NCBI GenBank assembly: GCA_023392995.1
Contig: JAEWMZ010000459.1
Coordinates: forward strand, 1 to 30,884
DNA: 30,884 nucleotides
Reading direction: 5' to 3'
DNA from: Bacillota bacterium
Lineage (GTDB): Bacteria > Bacillota > Clostridia > Lachnospirales > Lachnospiraceae
The notes beneath the pieces are model-generated. The model was given only the letters and a program-made list of their open reading frames with translations, was not told the DNA's origin and searched no databases. The translations under genes and the position numbers were made by a program. The stretch's first letter is position 1. The number at the start of each line of letters is the position of its first letter. Positions 7,696 to 14,638 of the stretch are shown here, piece by piece.

Positions 7696-8703
7696 CTAAA
7701 CAGAAAACCGTTTCACAAGACTTGTGTTAATTTCCGTTTTAGTTACGTGAGGTACCGGATCTGTAATACATTGAACCAGTTTTTGCATTGCAATCTGTCC
7801 CATAAATTGTCTTGGAATATGGATAGATGTTAACGCTGGTTCAATTATCTTACTTTCGGAGATATTATCAAAGCCAATGATCGCAATATCTTCAGGCAGG
7901 CGATACCCCCGGAGCTTTAAGGCCTTGATAGCTCCAATCGCAATAAAATCATTGTCAGCAAAATAACAATCGGCAAGCTCATCATTTCTGTCGATAATTT
8001 CAAGCATATCTGAAAAGGCACCATCTATGGAAGGTGAGAGGTTATGCAAGATGCACCGGGAAGCAGACATTCCATTTTCCTGTATAGCTTTATAGAAACC
8101 ATTGGAACGCTCAGCAAAATTAATAATGGGATAGGAAGAGCGCAGATATCCTGGCTGCTTATGTCGCCTTGATATTAAATAATCTGTTGCAAGGTACGCA
8201 CCTTGCACATTATTGATGGCAACACTATTACAATTCACTGAATGAAAAGAGGAATCAAGGAGCACAATGGGAATAGGAAGCTTTAAAAACAGGTTACATA
8301 CTTCAGCATGTATTTCTGTTCCTAATAATATGATACCTGCACAGCGGGATGTACGAAGATCTTCAATATATTTTTGTACATCCTGATTTTTTTCATAGAT
8401 ATGATAAATATTAAGCTTATAACCAGCTTTTTGGCATTCCTGATTAATGCCATCCGTTAATTCAGATAAGATGGGAGAATAAGACATTACTGCATTATGG
8501 GCTTTATAGACAATAAAGTAAATATCATTAATTTTGTTTGTTTTACAAGAATGCTTTGTAAAGTCATATCCATATTTTTTAGCCGCTTCCAGCACCATTG
8601 TTCTGGTTTTTGTACTGACACCAGTCTTATTATTTAACGCCATGGAGACTGCAGTTGCAGATAGATTAAGTTTCTTAGCTAATTCTTTTGCTGTGATGGG
8701 CAT
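7696..8703 (-). CDS. LacI family transcriptional repressor
   Basis: 335 residues. The N terminus 'MPITAKELAKKLNLSATAVSMALNNKTGVSTKTR' is a LacI helix-turn-helix and hinge. The rest is a periplasmic-binding-protein-like ligand domain with 'GIILLGTEI', 'PIVLLDSSF', 'ADNDFIAIGAIKALKLRGYRLPEDIAIIGFDNI' and 'TSIHIPRQFMGQIAMQKL'. Full length. Divergent from the esterase gene, with a repeat array in the 216-bp gap, so it most likely represses that gene and itself until a sugar or ester-derived ligand is present. Confidence 0.93.
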   Translation of the reverse strand: MPITAKELAKKLNLSATAVSMALNNKTGVSTKTRTMVLEAAKKYGYDFTKHSCKTNKINDIYFIVYKAHNAVMSYSPILSELTDGINQECQKAGYKLNIYHIYEKNQDVQKYIEDLRTSRCAGIILLGTEIHAEVCNLFLKLPIPIVLLDSSFHSVNCNSVAINNVQGAYLATDYLISRRHKQPGYLRSSYPIINFAERSNGFYKAIQENGMSASRCILHNLSPSIDGAFSDMLEIIDRNDELADCYFADNDFIAIGAIKALKLRGYRLPEDIAIIGFDNISESKIIEPALTSIHIPRQFMGQIAMQKLVQCITDPVPHVTKTEINTSLVKRFSV

Positions 8704-8765
8704 AGGTGAGTCCTCTTTTTATTTGATATTTATAACGTATATTCTATAAAGTGAAGTATAGCAAT

Positions 8766-8871
8766 AATAAAGTTAAAAATAAAGTGGAAAATAAAGTGAA
8801 GAATACTTTATTATTGGTTGAAATAAAGCCGCGGAAGATTATATTATAATGATACAAGAATGAAATAAAGT
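8766..8871 (+). promoter_or_regulatory. AATAAAGT operator array and esterase promoter
   Basis: AATAAAGT occurs at 8766-8773, 8778-8785 and 8790-8797 (exact 12-bp steps), inverted as ACTTTATT at 8805-8812, then as AATAAAG at 8822 and AATAAAGT at 8864. The 8790/8812 pair is a perfect inverted repeat with a 7-bp gap. A -10 box TATAAT lies at 8845-8850 with only weak -35 candidates, so activation or a degenerate -35 is possible. The array probably binds the LacI protein; this is an inference from its position. Confidence 0.6.
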
Positions 8872-8919
8872 TACGCTATCTATGCAAAATATAATATTAC
8901 TTCAAAGGAGTAAGGAAAT

Positions 8920-10233
8920 ATGGCAAAATACAAAATATTTACTACAATAACCGATTTCGGAGCTTATGCTACTAAATTAATATTGGAATTGCCTTGTGAG
9001 ATAGGTAAAAATGATATTGGAAAGCATTCCTTCAATGTATATGTTGAGAGAAAACGTGTACAGTCTGGTGAAATTATATTGGCAGGAAATATGTTTCATC
9101 CCGGGGCACCTGCAAAGCCTTCCAAAGGCTATCAGAGTGTTATAAAGGCATATCCTTCTGATGCTAATAGCAATGAGCAGGCAAGAGGTACCTATGTAAC
9201 ACTGGAGCTGAATGAGGAACCCTTGGGAAAGAGAATCGAAGGAAGCGTTCTTACAAGTGAGTATATAAATAATGATTACCGTGTAACTTTACTGCATGAA
9301 CTTCCAGGAATAGTACCAACCAGTGGACTGGTATTTGATGAATGTGCCGGGGAGATCTGTCCTCAGACAAAGGGCTGGGATAGCGGAGAATGCAAGACTG
9401 GCGCCAGAAGATTAAAATATGGTTACTTCAAACCGGATTTTGATTTATTAGATAATCCAAAACCGGACTTTTTTGGACATGTAGCAGCTCCCATTCCGCA
9501 AAAACTCCCTTTGGTTATCTGGCTTCATGGAGCCGGTGAGGGTGGCCTAGATACAAGAACTGCCTATACCGGCAATAAGGTTGTCAATATTTCGGACTCA
9601 GTTATTCAAAAGAAATTGGGCGGAGCTGCGTGGATCCTAGTTCCCCAGTGTCCGACAGTCTGGATGGATGACGGTGCAGAAAAGTTGGGACGTTCCAATC
9701 AGAGTATTTATGTTGAGCCTTTGAAAGCTTGTATTGATGAGTTCATAGAAGAGCATGAGGATAGAATTGACAGAAAGCGGATATATATTGGTGGTTGCAG
9801 CAATGGTGGGTTCATGACAGTACGTATGCTCATTGATTATCCGGACTTTTTTGCAGCAGCATACCCTGCCTGCCAAGTATTTTTTAAGGATAATATTACA
9901 GAAGACATTATCAAAAAGCTAAAAGATATTCCTATCTGGTTTTCCCATGCAGAACCCGATGAGTTGGTTGCACCAATGGAGACAACAATACCTTTGTACA
10001 AAAGCTTGAAAGAAGCAGGCGCTGAAAATGTACATTTTTCATATTTCGATCATATGGAAGACTTATCAGGAATATATAAAGACGAAAAAGGACGACCACA
10101 GAGATACTTTAATCATGCGGTATGGGTACATGTTTACAATGATGATTGTGTATACGATTTTGATGGTACTCAGGTGATGTTTGATGGAGTACCGGTAACA
10201 TTGTGGGGATGGATTGGAAAGCAAAGTAAATAA
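8920..10233 (+). CDS. Cytoplasmic alpha/beta-hydrolase esterase
   Basis: 437 residues, no signal peptide. The C-terminal half is an alpha/beta hydrolase: oxyanion-loop 'LVIWLHGAGEGG' (about 198-209), nucleophile elbow G-C-S-N-G (Ser294), probable acid Asp347 in 'HAEPDELV', and probable base His399 in 'FNHAVW'. The first ~130 residues form a separate beta-rich N-terminal domain, as in some PHB-depolymerase/feruloyl-esterase-like or prolyl-oligopeptidase-like esterases. The start has AAAGGAG. Being intracellular and LacI-linked, it probably deacylates imported oligosaccharides; substrate not determinable from sequence. Confidence 0.85.
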   Translation: MAKYKIFTTITDFGAYATKLILELPCEIGKNDIGKHSFNVYVERKRVQSGEIILAGNMFHPGAPAKPSKGYQSVIKAYPSDANSNEQARGTYVTLELNEEPLGKRIEGSVLTSEYINNDYRVTLLHELPGIVPTSGLVFDECAGEICPQTKGWDSGECKTGARRLKYGYFKPDFDLLDNPKPDFFGHVAAPIPQKLPLVIWLHGAGEGGLDTRTAYTGNKVVNISDSVIQKKLGGAAWILVPQCPTVWMDDGAEKLGRSNQSIYVEPLKACIDEFIEEHEDRIDRKRIYIGGCSNGGFMTVRMLIDYPDFFAAAYPACQVFFKDNITEDIIKKLKDIPIWFSHAEPDELVAPMETTIPLYKSLKEAGAENVHFSYFDHMEDLSGIYKDEKGRPQRYFNHAVWVHVYNDDCVYDFDGTQVMFDGVPVTLWGWIGKQSK

Positions 10234-10274
10234 TGTCAGACGCTGTACAGGCTGAATGCGGGAAGTAAATGTTT

Positions 10275-10312
10275 GAGATTGGCTAATAATTATAGTCAAT
10301 CTCTTTTCTTTT
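10275..10312 (+). terminator. Terminator after the esterase gene
   Basis: GAGATTG (10275-10281) pairs with CAATCTC (10297-10303), CTA/TAG continues inside, and TTTTCTTTT follows. Confidence 0.85.
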
Positions 10313-10447
10313 GCAATGTATTATAATGTAGAATTATGTCATATAAAGAGATAAGAAGTCAGAATATGTAACATATTTTAATACTGATACATATATTGTT
10401 AATAGACACCGAGGTGCAATATTTATCTTTAAGAAGGGAGATAAAAT

Positions 10448-10966
10448 ATGTCGTGTTCAAAACCATATTTTGTTATTAGATTTATTTCAATAGGTATAGT
10501 AATATCTTTATTGGCATTCACTTTATCCGTGGTGGCGATCTTGCTTAACGTAACTGCAAGTAACAATATTAGCGGGATACAGGCTGAATTGGTTGGTGCC
10601 GGGGGAGGAATAATAGCGGATGGCAGCAACGTGATTTTCGATAATGTGTTAAATGATCAAAGCGACGGTATCAGTTATAATATAGCAACAGGGCAATTTG
10701 TAATAACAAAACCTGGAAACTATAACGTTGCATGGTGGACAGCACCTGACGGTGCAGGGGCAGCAACCAGCGTAAGTTTTGCAGTAGCGGTAAACGGAAT
10801 TCCTTATTCCACTGCTTCATCGCCAATTGTTTCTGTACAAATGGCGGCTAATGCCTTGGTAACCATTGATAATGTTCCTGCAACGATTTCACTTGTTAAT
10901 GTTACCGGTGATGGTGTTTTTGTTCCGAGTATCCCTGTTCAAGCGGGTATTGTGATTACGAAATAA
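10448..10966 (+). CDS. Membrane-anchored BclA/TNF-like jelly-roll protein
   Basis: 172 residues. Residues about 10-33 are a hydrophobic anchor or signal ('FISIGIVISLLAFTLSVVAI'). The remainder alternates beta strands rich in V/I/G with 'GQFVITKPGNYNVAWWTA' and 'VSFAVAVNGIPYST', a pattern like the C1q/TNF-type C-terminal domain of clostridial BclA-like glycoproteins, but without the collagen-like repeats. The start follows AAGAAGGGAG. It may sit on the cell or spore surface as a trimer. The family call rests on pattern, not on catalytic residues. Confidence 0.6.
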   Translation: MSCSKPYFVIRFISIGIVISLLAFTLSVVAILLNVTASNNISGIQAELVGAGGGIIADGSNVIFDNVLNDQSDGISYNIATGQFVITKPGNYNVAWWTAPDGAGAATSVSFAVAVNGIPYSTASSPIVSVQMAANALVTIDNVPATISLVNVTGDGVFVPSIPVQAGIVITK

Positions 10967-11092
10967 TCGCTGGTATCTGTAAAAAAAGCAAATTTTTCAA
11001 ATCTGTCACCATCGATTTGTTGCGAGATCTTTCTGTATCGATTGCACGAAATATAAAAGAAGTTAATGCAGCATATTATTGTGATTTCATTT

Positions 11093-11151
11093 AAAAAGGG
11101 GCTGATGCTCCATAACTGAGTAGTCAGTTATGGAGCATCAGCCCCTTTTTT
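11093..11151. terminator. Very long perfect hairpin, probable bidirectional terminator
   Basis: A perfect 22-bp stem (11098-11119 with 11124-11145) around a 4-nt loop GTAG. An A-run precedes and a T-run follows, so it can act on both strands and pairs for up to 27 bp. It lies 130 nt after the jelly-roll gene; that stretch has no gene. The stem is far longer than usual for a terminator. Confidence 0.75.
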
Positions 11152-11169
11152 CTGCATAAAAAAGTAAAA

Positions 11170-11191
11170 AGCGGGTGACCAAGCACCCGCT
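11170..11191. other. Small GC-rich hairpin left of the element
   Basis: AGCGGGTG (11170-11177) and CACCCGCT (11184-11191) form a perfect 8-bp stem with loop ACCAAG. There is no T-run. It lies 34 bp outside the left end of the mobile element. Confidence 0.5.
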
Positions 11192-11225
11192 AGTGGTGTA
11201 ATTAAATTATGACAAGCACCGTGCA

Positions 11226-11280
11226 AAAAGCAAAAGACCCATCACGCCATTGTGACAGGTCTTTCACTAAAAAGGGGAGG
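11226..11280. repeat. attL: left 55-bp attachment repeat
   Basis: Identical over 55 bp to 29996-30050; matching stops at both edges. The repeat itself contains an imperfect hairpin (AAAGACC with GGTCTTT, then TCAC with GTGA). No tRNA is involved; the target looks like an intergenic hairpin. Which of the 55 bases are exchanged cannot be read from one site. Confidence 0.9.
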
Positions 11281-11462
11281 TTTTGCGGAGTGTTGTTTAT
11301 CGTGTTTTATCACATAGTAAAAAGTCCTTAAAATAGGCACTTGTATAAATTTTAACATTTATCACGTTTTATCTTTATTTTTAAAAGTGGTGTAATAAGT
11401 GGTGTAAAATTCTATATTTCAGTTAATAAAATGCAACCAGGGTGGATACTCTTGATTTGTTC
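11281..11462. promoter_or_regulatory. Left end interior with integrase arm-type repeats
   Basis: No gene. Two tandem copies of GTGGTGTAA at 11387-11395 and 11399-11407 (12-bp step) sit 107 bp inside attL. Related GGTGTAA/GGTGTCAA copies lie inside the right end (29905-29923). Paired short direct repeats at this distance are typical arm sites bound by the N-terminal domain of Tn916-type integrases. A further GTGGTGTAA lies outside attL at 11193-11201. Confidence 0.6.
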
Positions 11463-12260
11463 TTATGATGTTAAAATTTGAATCTCTTTTAAGACTTTGT
11501 CTTTGTCCTTAAAGTAAGTTATACTTAATAATTTACTAACGATTTCCCTAAGCTTAATCATGTCATCGTATAAATCATTAGATTTAAATTCTTCTTTTAA
11601 TGCTATATCATCACCATGTACTACCTTGCTCCTAAGGTTGTACATTTTTTTAATAAAATCAAATATTTCATGTTGTGTTTCTTTATTGTCAGTATATAAA
11701 ATAGATGTATATAAAGATGTCCGGTATTTAATTTTACCATCGCCTTTTATTGTCAGTGCTTCAAGAGCAGTGACTAAATGAACAAAGGCTTCTTCTAAGT
11801 ACGAGCAATTAAGTCCATTTATATATTCGTTGTATGCAATATCCCAATAAAAATAGGGTGACTCATTTAGCTCTGCATATTTTTTATGATATTGGATTAA
11901 TCTGTTGTGCCAGGCTTTTAAATTACTTATATCATCGGAACTGATTTTGTATATTTTTTCATTACTGTAATTGTTTTTGCCATAATAACTAACGAATACA
12001 CTACGTTCCCAGAATAGCTTATTATTACCTTCATCGATCAAGCAGCAGGGAGATATTACGACTCTCGGTAATGATAACTCCATTGATCTTCTAAAATATC
12101 TTTGATAGCTTTCTACAAAGTCCTCTCCGTCAACGGGCGAATCGTAATCGATAAGTAACTTATGATGATTTTTGCTATTTCTTAAAGTAAAAAACTTGTT
12201 TATGGTTATATATTCACTATTTTCTAATATCATGTTACTAATACTTGCCACTGTTTGCAT
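11463..12260 (-). CDS. Apea-like HEPN domain protein
   Basis: 265 residues from the ATG at 12258-12260, preferred over the upstream GTG (12269) because GGAGG sits 8 nt upstream. The C-terminal half holds 'EEAFVHLVTALEALTIKGDGKIKYR' and 'FIKKMYNLRSKVVHGDD', the Apea-like HEPN signature; R210-x4-H215 is the R-x4-6-H motif that in many HEPN proteins cuts RNA. The N-terminal half has no recognised domain. It lies downstream of the repressor on the lysogenic strand, so it should be made in the integrated state. HEPN proteins in that position often act in superinfection exclusion or abortive infection. Family confident; role inferred. Confidence 0.75.
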   Translation of the reverse strand: MQTVASISNMILENSEYITINKFFTLRNSKNHHKLLIDYDSPVDGEDFVESYQRYFRRSMELSLPRVVISPCCLIDEGNNKLFWERSVFVSYYGKNNYSNEKIYKISSDDISNLKAWHNRLIQYHKKYAELNESPYFYWDIAYNEYINGLNCSYLEEAFVHLVTALEALTIKGDGKIKYRTSLYTSILYTDNKETQHEIFDFIKKMYNLRSKVVHGDDIALKEEFKSNDLYDDMIKLREIVSKLLSITYFKDKDKVLKEIQILTS

Positions 12261-12315
12261 ATTTGACACCTCCTCTAATTATGCTACTACTATTTACCAT
12301 ATCTTGCAACATATA

Positions 12316-12351
12316 AAGCTAGGCAGCAGTCAAACTTATTGAGCCTAGCTT
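12316..12351 (-). terminator. Hairpin between repressor and HEPN genes
   Basis: AAGCTAGGC (12316-12324) and GCCTAGCTT (12343-12351) form a perfect 9-bp stem, followed on the - strand by TTTAT. It is a weak terminator or attenuator after the repressor gene, so the HEPN gene may be read only by partial read-through or from a weak local promoter. Confidence 0.6.
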
Positions 12352-12359
12352 ATTACTTA

Positions 12360-13055
12360 TTATTTATTCTTATGGTTTTTAAGTTCTGTAGGAAGAATTG
12401 CATTTTTTACTTTATCATGTACCTCTTTAATCTCTTTGATTATAGGGTTAGCGTCTATTATCTCTTTCATTTCTTTGTTGTGTTTTAAATAATTCTCTCT
12501 TGCTTTCCCAAGATCAGCGACAGCCTTTTCCATTTCTTTTGCTTTTTCCTCTTCCCGTTTTTTATCTTCATCGGTCATATTGTGAATTAAATCATTAGTA
12601 AAGACATCATAAATTATATCATTGAGTAGTCTTGCATGAAGAAACGATATATAGTCGGCATCACGCATTTTGTATTCGGAGTATTTAGCAGCAAATAAAT
12701 AAAACGACGTCATAAAGTCAATAAATTTATCATGTTCTAAAATATTATTAAATACTCCAAACGAATCTTCTTCTAATATATGACAAGCTTTATCTGAAAG
12801 ATGAAGCTTTGGAGATGCATTAACATATTCTGCTTCCATATTATCGGAATACCCAAGTAAAAAGTCATAAGGAACATCAAAAAAATTTTTTACTAATTCA
12901 AGTATTTCAATATCAGGCGTTCTGCTAAAGTTTTCGTAATAACTTACCGCTCCCCTGGAAATTCCTAATTTTTCACCTAGTTCTGCTTGATTTAATCCTA
13001 CGGTTTCCCTAAGAAACTTCAATCTCTTCCCAAAACTCTCTGTTACAAAACTCAT
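12360..13055 (-). CDS. Phage-type repressor without peptidase domain
   Basis: 231 residues. Residues about 8-70 are an HTH_3 (Cro/C1-type) domain: 'FGKRLKFLRETVGLNQAELGEKLGISRGAVSYYENFSRTPDIEIL'. The rest is helical with a charged coiled coil (about 160-225). There is no S24/LexA-like Ser-Lys peptidase, so RecA-driven self-cleavage is not expected; induction by a binding partner, as with Stl repressors of satellites, is possible. It is divergent from the early operon over a shared operator region. Residues 178-186 (AVADLGKAR) match residues 121-129 of the virion-type protein at 18936. The start is preceded by GAGGA. Confidence 0.85.
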   Translation of the reverse strand: MSFVTESFGKRLKFLRETVGLNQAELGEKLGISRGAVSYYENFSRTPDIEILELVKNFFDVPYDFLLGYSDNMEAEYVNASPKLHLSDKACHILEEDSFGVFNNILEHDKFIDFMTSFYLFAAKYSEYKMRDADYISFLHARLLNDIIYDVFTNDLIHNMTDEDKKREEEKAKEMEKAVADLGKARENYLKHNKEMKEIIDANPIIKEIKEVHDKVKNAILPTELKNHKNK

Positions 13056-13123
13056 TTAAAAATCCTCACTTTCAATATAAATGACTAAATTTGTTGAATT
13101 GAAAATTATCATGCTCAATACTG

Positions 13124-13191
13124 TTGACTGCATATGATTGTTGTTGTATAATTTGATTGTAACAGATGTTGTGCAAACATACAACAACAAT
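13124..13191 (+). promoter_or_regulatory. Rightward early promoter and operators
   Basis: TTGACT (13124-13129), a 17-nt spacer and TATAAT (13147-13152) form a strong promoter for the early operon. A perfect 13-bp inverted repeat, ATTGTTGTTGTAT (13137-13149) and ATACAACAACAAT (13179-13191), overlaps the -10 box and the start of transcription. A nested TGTTGT/ACAACA pair lies at 13167-13186. These are the likely binding sites of the divergent repressor and the Cro-sized protein. Confidence 0.75.
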
Positions 13192-13214
13192 TTTAATTAA
13201 AAGGAGATGAATTT

Positions 13215-13391
13215 ATGAAGAACCAAGAAATAAGGGAATTGGCAAAATCAAAGGGAATTAAACTATGGCAGATAGCTGATAAACTGCAGCTCAATGATGG
13301 AAATTTCTCAAGGTTGTTAAGATATGATCTTCCGGTAGAAAAGTCAGAAAAAATAATTGAAATTATTAACGAATTATCAAATCAAAAGTGA
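13215..13391 (+). CDS. Cro-sized small DNA-binding protein
   Basis: 58 residues, start MKNQEIRELAKSKGIKLWQI. The pattern 'IRELAKSKGIKLWQIADKLQLNDGNFSRLLR' is a compact helix-turn-helix and fills nearly the whole protein. It is the first gene after the early promoter, opposite the repressor, with AAAAGGAGATG upstream. By position and size it is the Cro-like partner of the switch. Its stop (13389-13391) lies 10 nt before the next start, so the genes are one operon. Confidence 0.7.
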   Translation: MKNQEIRELAKSKGIKLWQIADKLQLNDGNFSRLLRYDLPVEKSEKIIEIINELSNQK

Positions 13392-13401
13392 GGTGAAATA
13401 C

Positions 13402-13608
13402 ATGAGAGCATTGCAAACTGATAAAGTAGACATGAACCAGATTGTTGCGCTTACTATAGACCAAGCGAAGACAAGGTATAATATTGGTTCCAATTCACTT
13501 TATGAAGTGGCTGAAAAAGCAGAGGCCGTAATTCGTATTGGAGCCAAAAAGAAGCTCTATTCCAGACAGAAGCTTGATAGATATTTTGAAGAGCTGGCAG
13601 AATACTAG
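13402..13608 (+). CDS. Excisionase-like small protein (DUF6462-type)
   Basis: 68 residues from ATG 13402 (GAGGTGAAATA just upstream; an in-frame ATG at 13357 overlaps the previous gene). 'LTIDQAKTRYNIGSNSLYEVAEKAEAVIRIGAKKKLYSRQKLDRYFE' is the winged-helix pattern of Tn916-Xis/DUF6462-like proteins common in Firmicute elements. It could act as recombination directionality factor for the integrase, although it lies far from the integrase gene, or as an early regulator. Confidence 0.7.
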   Translation: MRALQTDKVDMNQIVALTIDQAKTRYNIGSNSLYEVAEKAEAVIRIGAKKKLYSRQKLDRYFEELAEY

Positions 13609-13630
13609 GCAGCGAAGGAAGGTGATTAAT

Positions 13631-13885
13631 ATGAGGCAAACACAATATTCAAAGTTGTTTTTCAATCCTCGATTGTCATTCGTAGATTTTGAAAAAGCGA
13701 AAAATTATATAGCTGATCGATTTGGCTTTGAAGAAGGGCTTATTAAAATCCTACGAAGCAACGGTAATCATATCCGGTATCCGCTATTTCTGGACAAGAG
13801 CAGTAATTATATAGCGTTCAAAGTTAAAGATATCATATATGAATGCATTGATGGAGAATTGAAGCTACTTAGCGAAGAGGGGTGA
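13631..13885 (+). CDS. Hypothetical early protein, 84 aa
   Basis: Starts MRQTQYSKLFFNPRLSFVDF with AAGGTGATT upstream. Mixed alpha/beta composition with no motif I recognise. It lies between the excisionase-like gene and the replication initiator, 4 nt before the latter, so it belongs to the early/replication operon. Length and spacing support a real gene. Confidence 0.65.
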   Translation: MRQTQYSKLFFNPRLSFVDFEKAKNYIADRFGFEEGLIKILRSNGNHIRYPLFLDKSSNYIAFKVKDIIYECIDGELKLLSEEG

Positions 13886-13889
13886 TGTA

Positions 13890-14627
13890 ATGGCGGAACC
13901 GTTAATACCAGGCGGATATATCCTTTTATCAAGAAAGCTCTTGGATAGCGGTATTTTTGAAAAACCGCCATTATATATCAAGGTTTGGATATATCTGCTA
14001 TCCAGAGCGCAATATAAGGAGTATAAAGGGCTTAAAAAAGGGCAATTATGGACATCTATGCCGGAAATACAAAAGGTGTGTTCGTATAAAGTTGGCTATA
14101 GAACTGAAATGCCTTCTATCAAAGAAATAAGAGATGTAATTGACTGGTTACGAAGCCCCGGCGAAGGGCACATGAAGGGCGCAATGATAGGCACAGTGAG
14201 GGGCACTCATGGATTACTCGTAACTATATATAATTACAGCACTTATCAAGATTCTGATAATTACGAAGGGCGTGATGAAGGGACTGACGAAAACTCAGCG
14301 AAGGGAGAGAAAAGGGCGGAATATAAACAAGAATGTAAAAGAATTAATATATATATTGCTTTTTTTGATGCATTTTGGGAAGCATATCCGAAGAAGAATG
14401 CTAAGGCTGCAGCCCAGAAAGTATTTAATAAACTTAAGGTCGATGATAATTTGTTATCGTTAATGCTGAATGCTTTAGAAAAACAGAAACTAAGTAAGCA
14501 ATGGCAGGACAAGCAGTTTATCCCTCATGCTTCCACTTGGTTGAATCAAAGACGATGGGAAGATGAAACCGAGGAACCAGAAAAAGTTAAGATCGTTGAT
14601 TTTGGCGGCGGTTTTCAACTAGAATAG
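13890..14627 (+). CDS. Phage replication initiator (replisome organizer-like)
   Basis: 245 residues. The N-terminal ~110 residues match the winged-helix start of Gram-positive phage replication proteins ('GGYILLSRKLLDSGIFEKPPLYIKVWIYLLSRAQ ... LKKGQLWTS'). After a charged linker, the C terminus 'FDAFWEAYPKKNAKAAAQKVFNKLKV ... FIPHASTWLNQRRWEDE' is the motif seen at the end of many phage replisome organizers. It should bind the element's origin and recruit the helicase encoded next. The start follows GAGGGGTGATGTA. No iteron cluster was recognised inside the gene, so the origin position is open. Confidence 0.8.
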   Translation: MAEPLIPGGYILLSRKLLDSGIFEKPPLYIKVWIYLLSRAQYKEYKGLKKGQLWTSMPEIQKVCSYKVGYRTEMPSIKEIRDVIDWLRSPGEGHMKGAMIGTVRGTHGLLVTIYNYSTYQDSDNYEGRDEGTDENSAKGEKRAEYKQECKRINIYIAFFDAFWEAYPKKNAKAAAQKVFNKLKVDDNLLSLMLNALEKQKLSKQWQDKQFIPHASTWLNQRRWEDETEEPEKVKIVDFGGGFQLE

Positions 14628-14638
14628 GAGGTGATTAA

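Noticed and set aside
11226..11280. attL as a tRNA or tmRNA 3' end
   Set aside because: No cloverleaf or CCA-end pattern; the repeat folds as a simple terminator-like hairpin.
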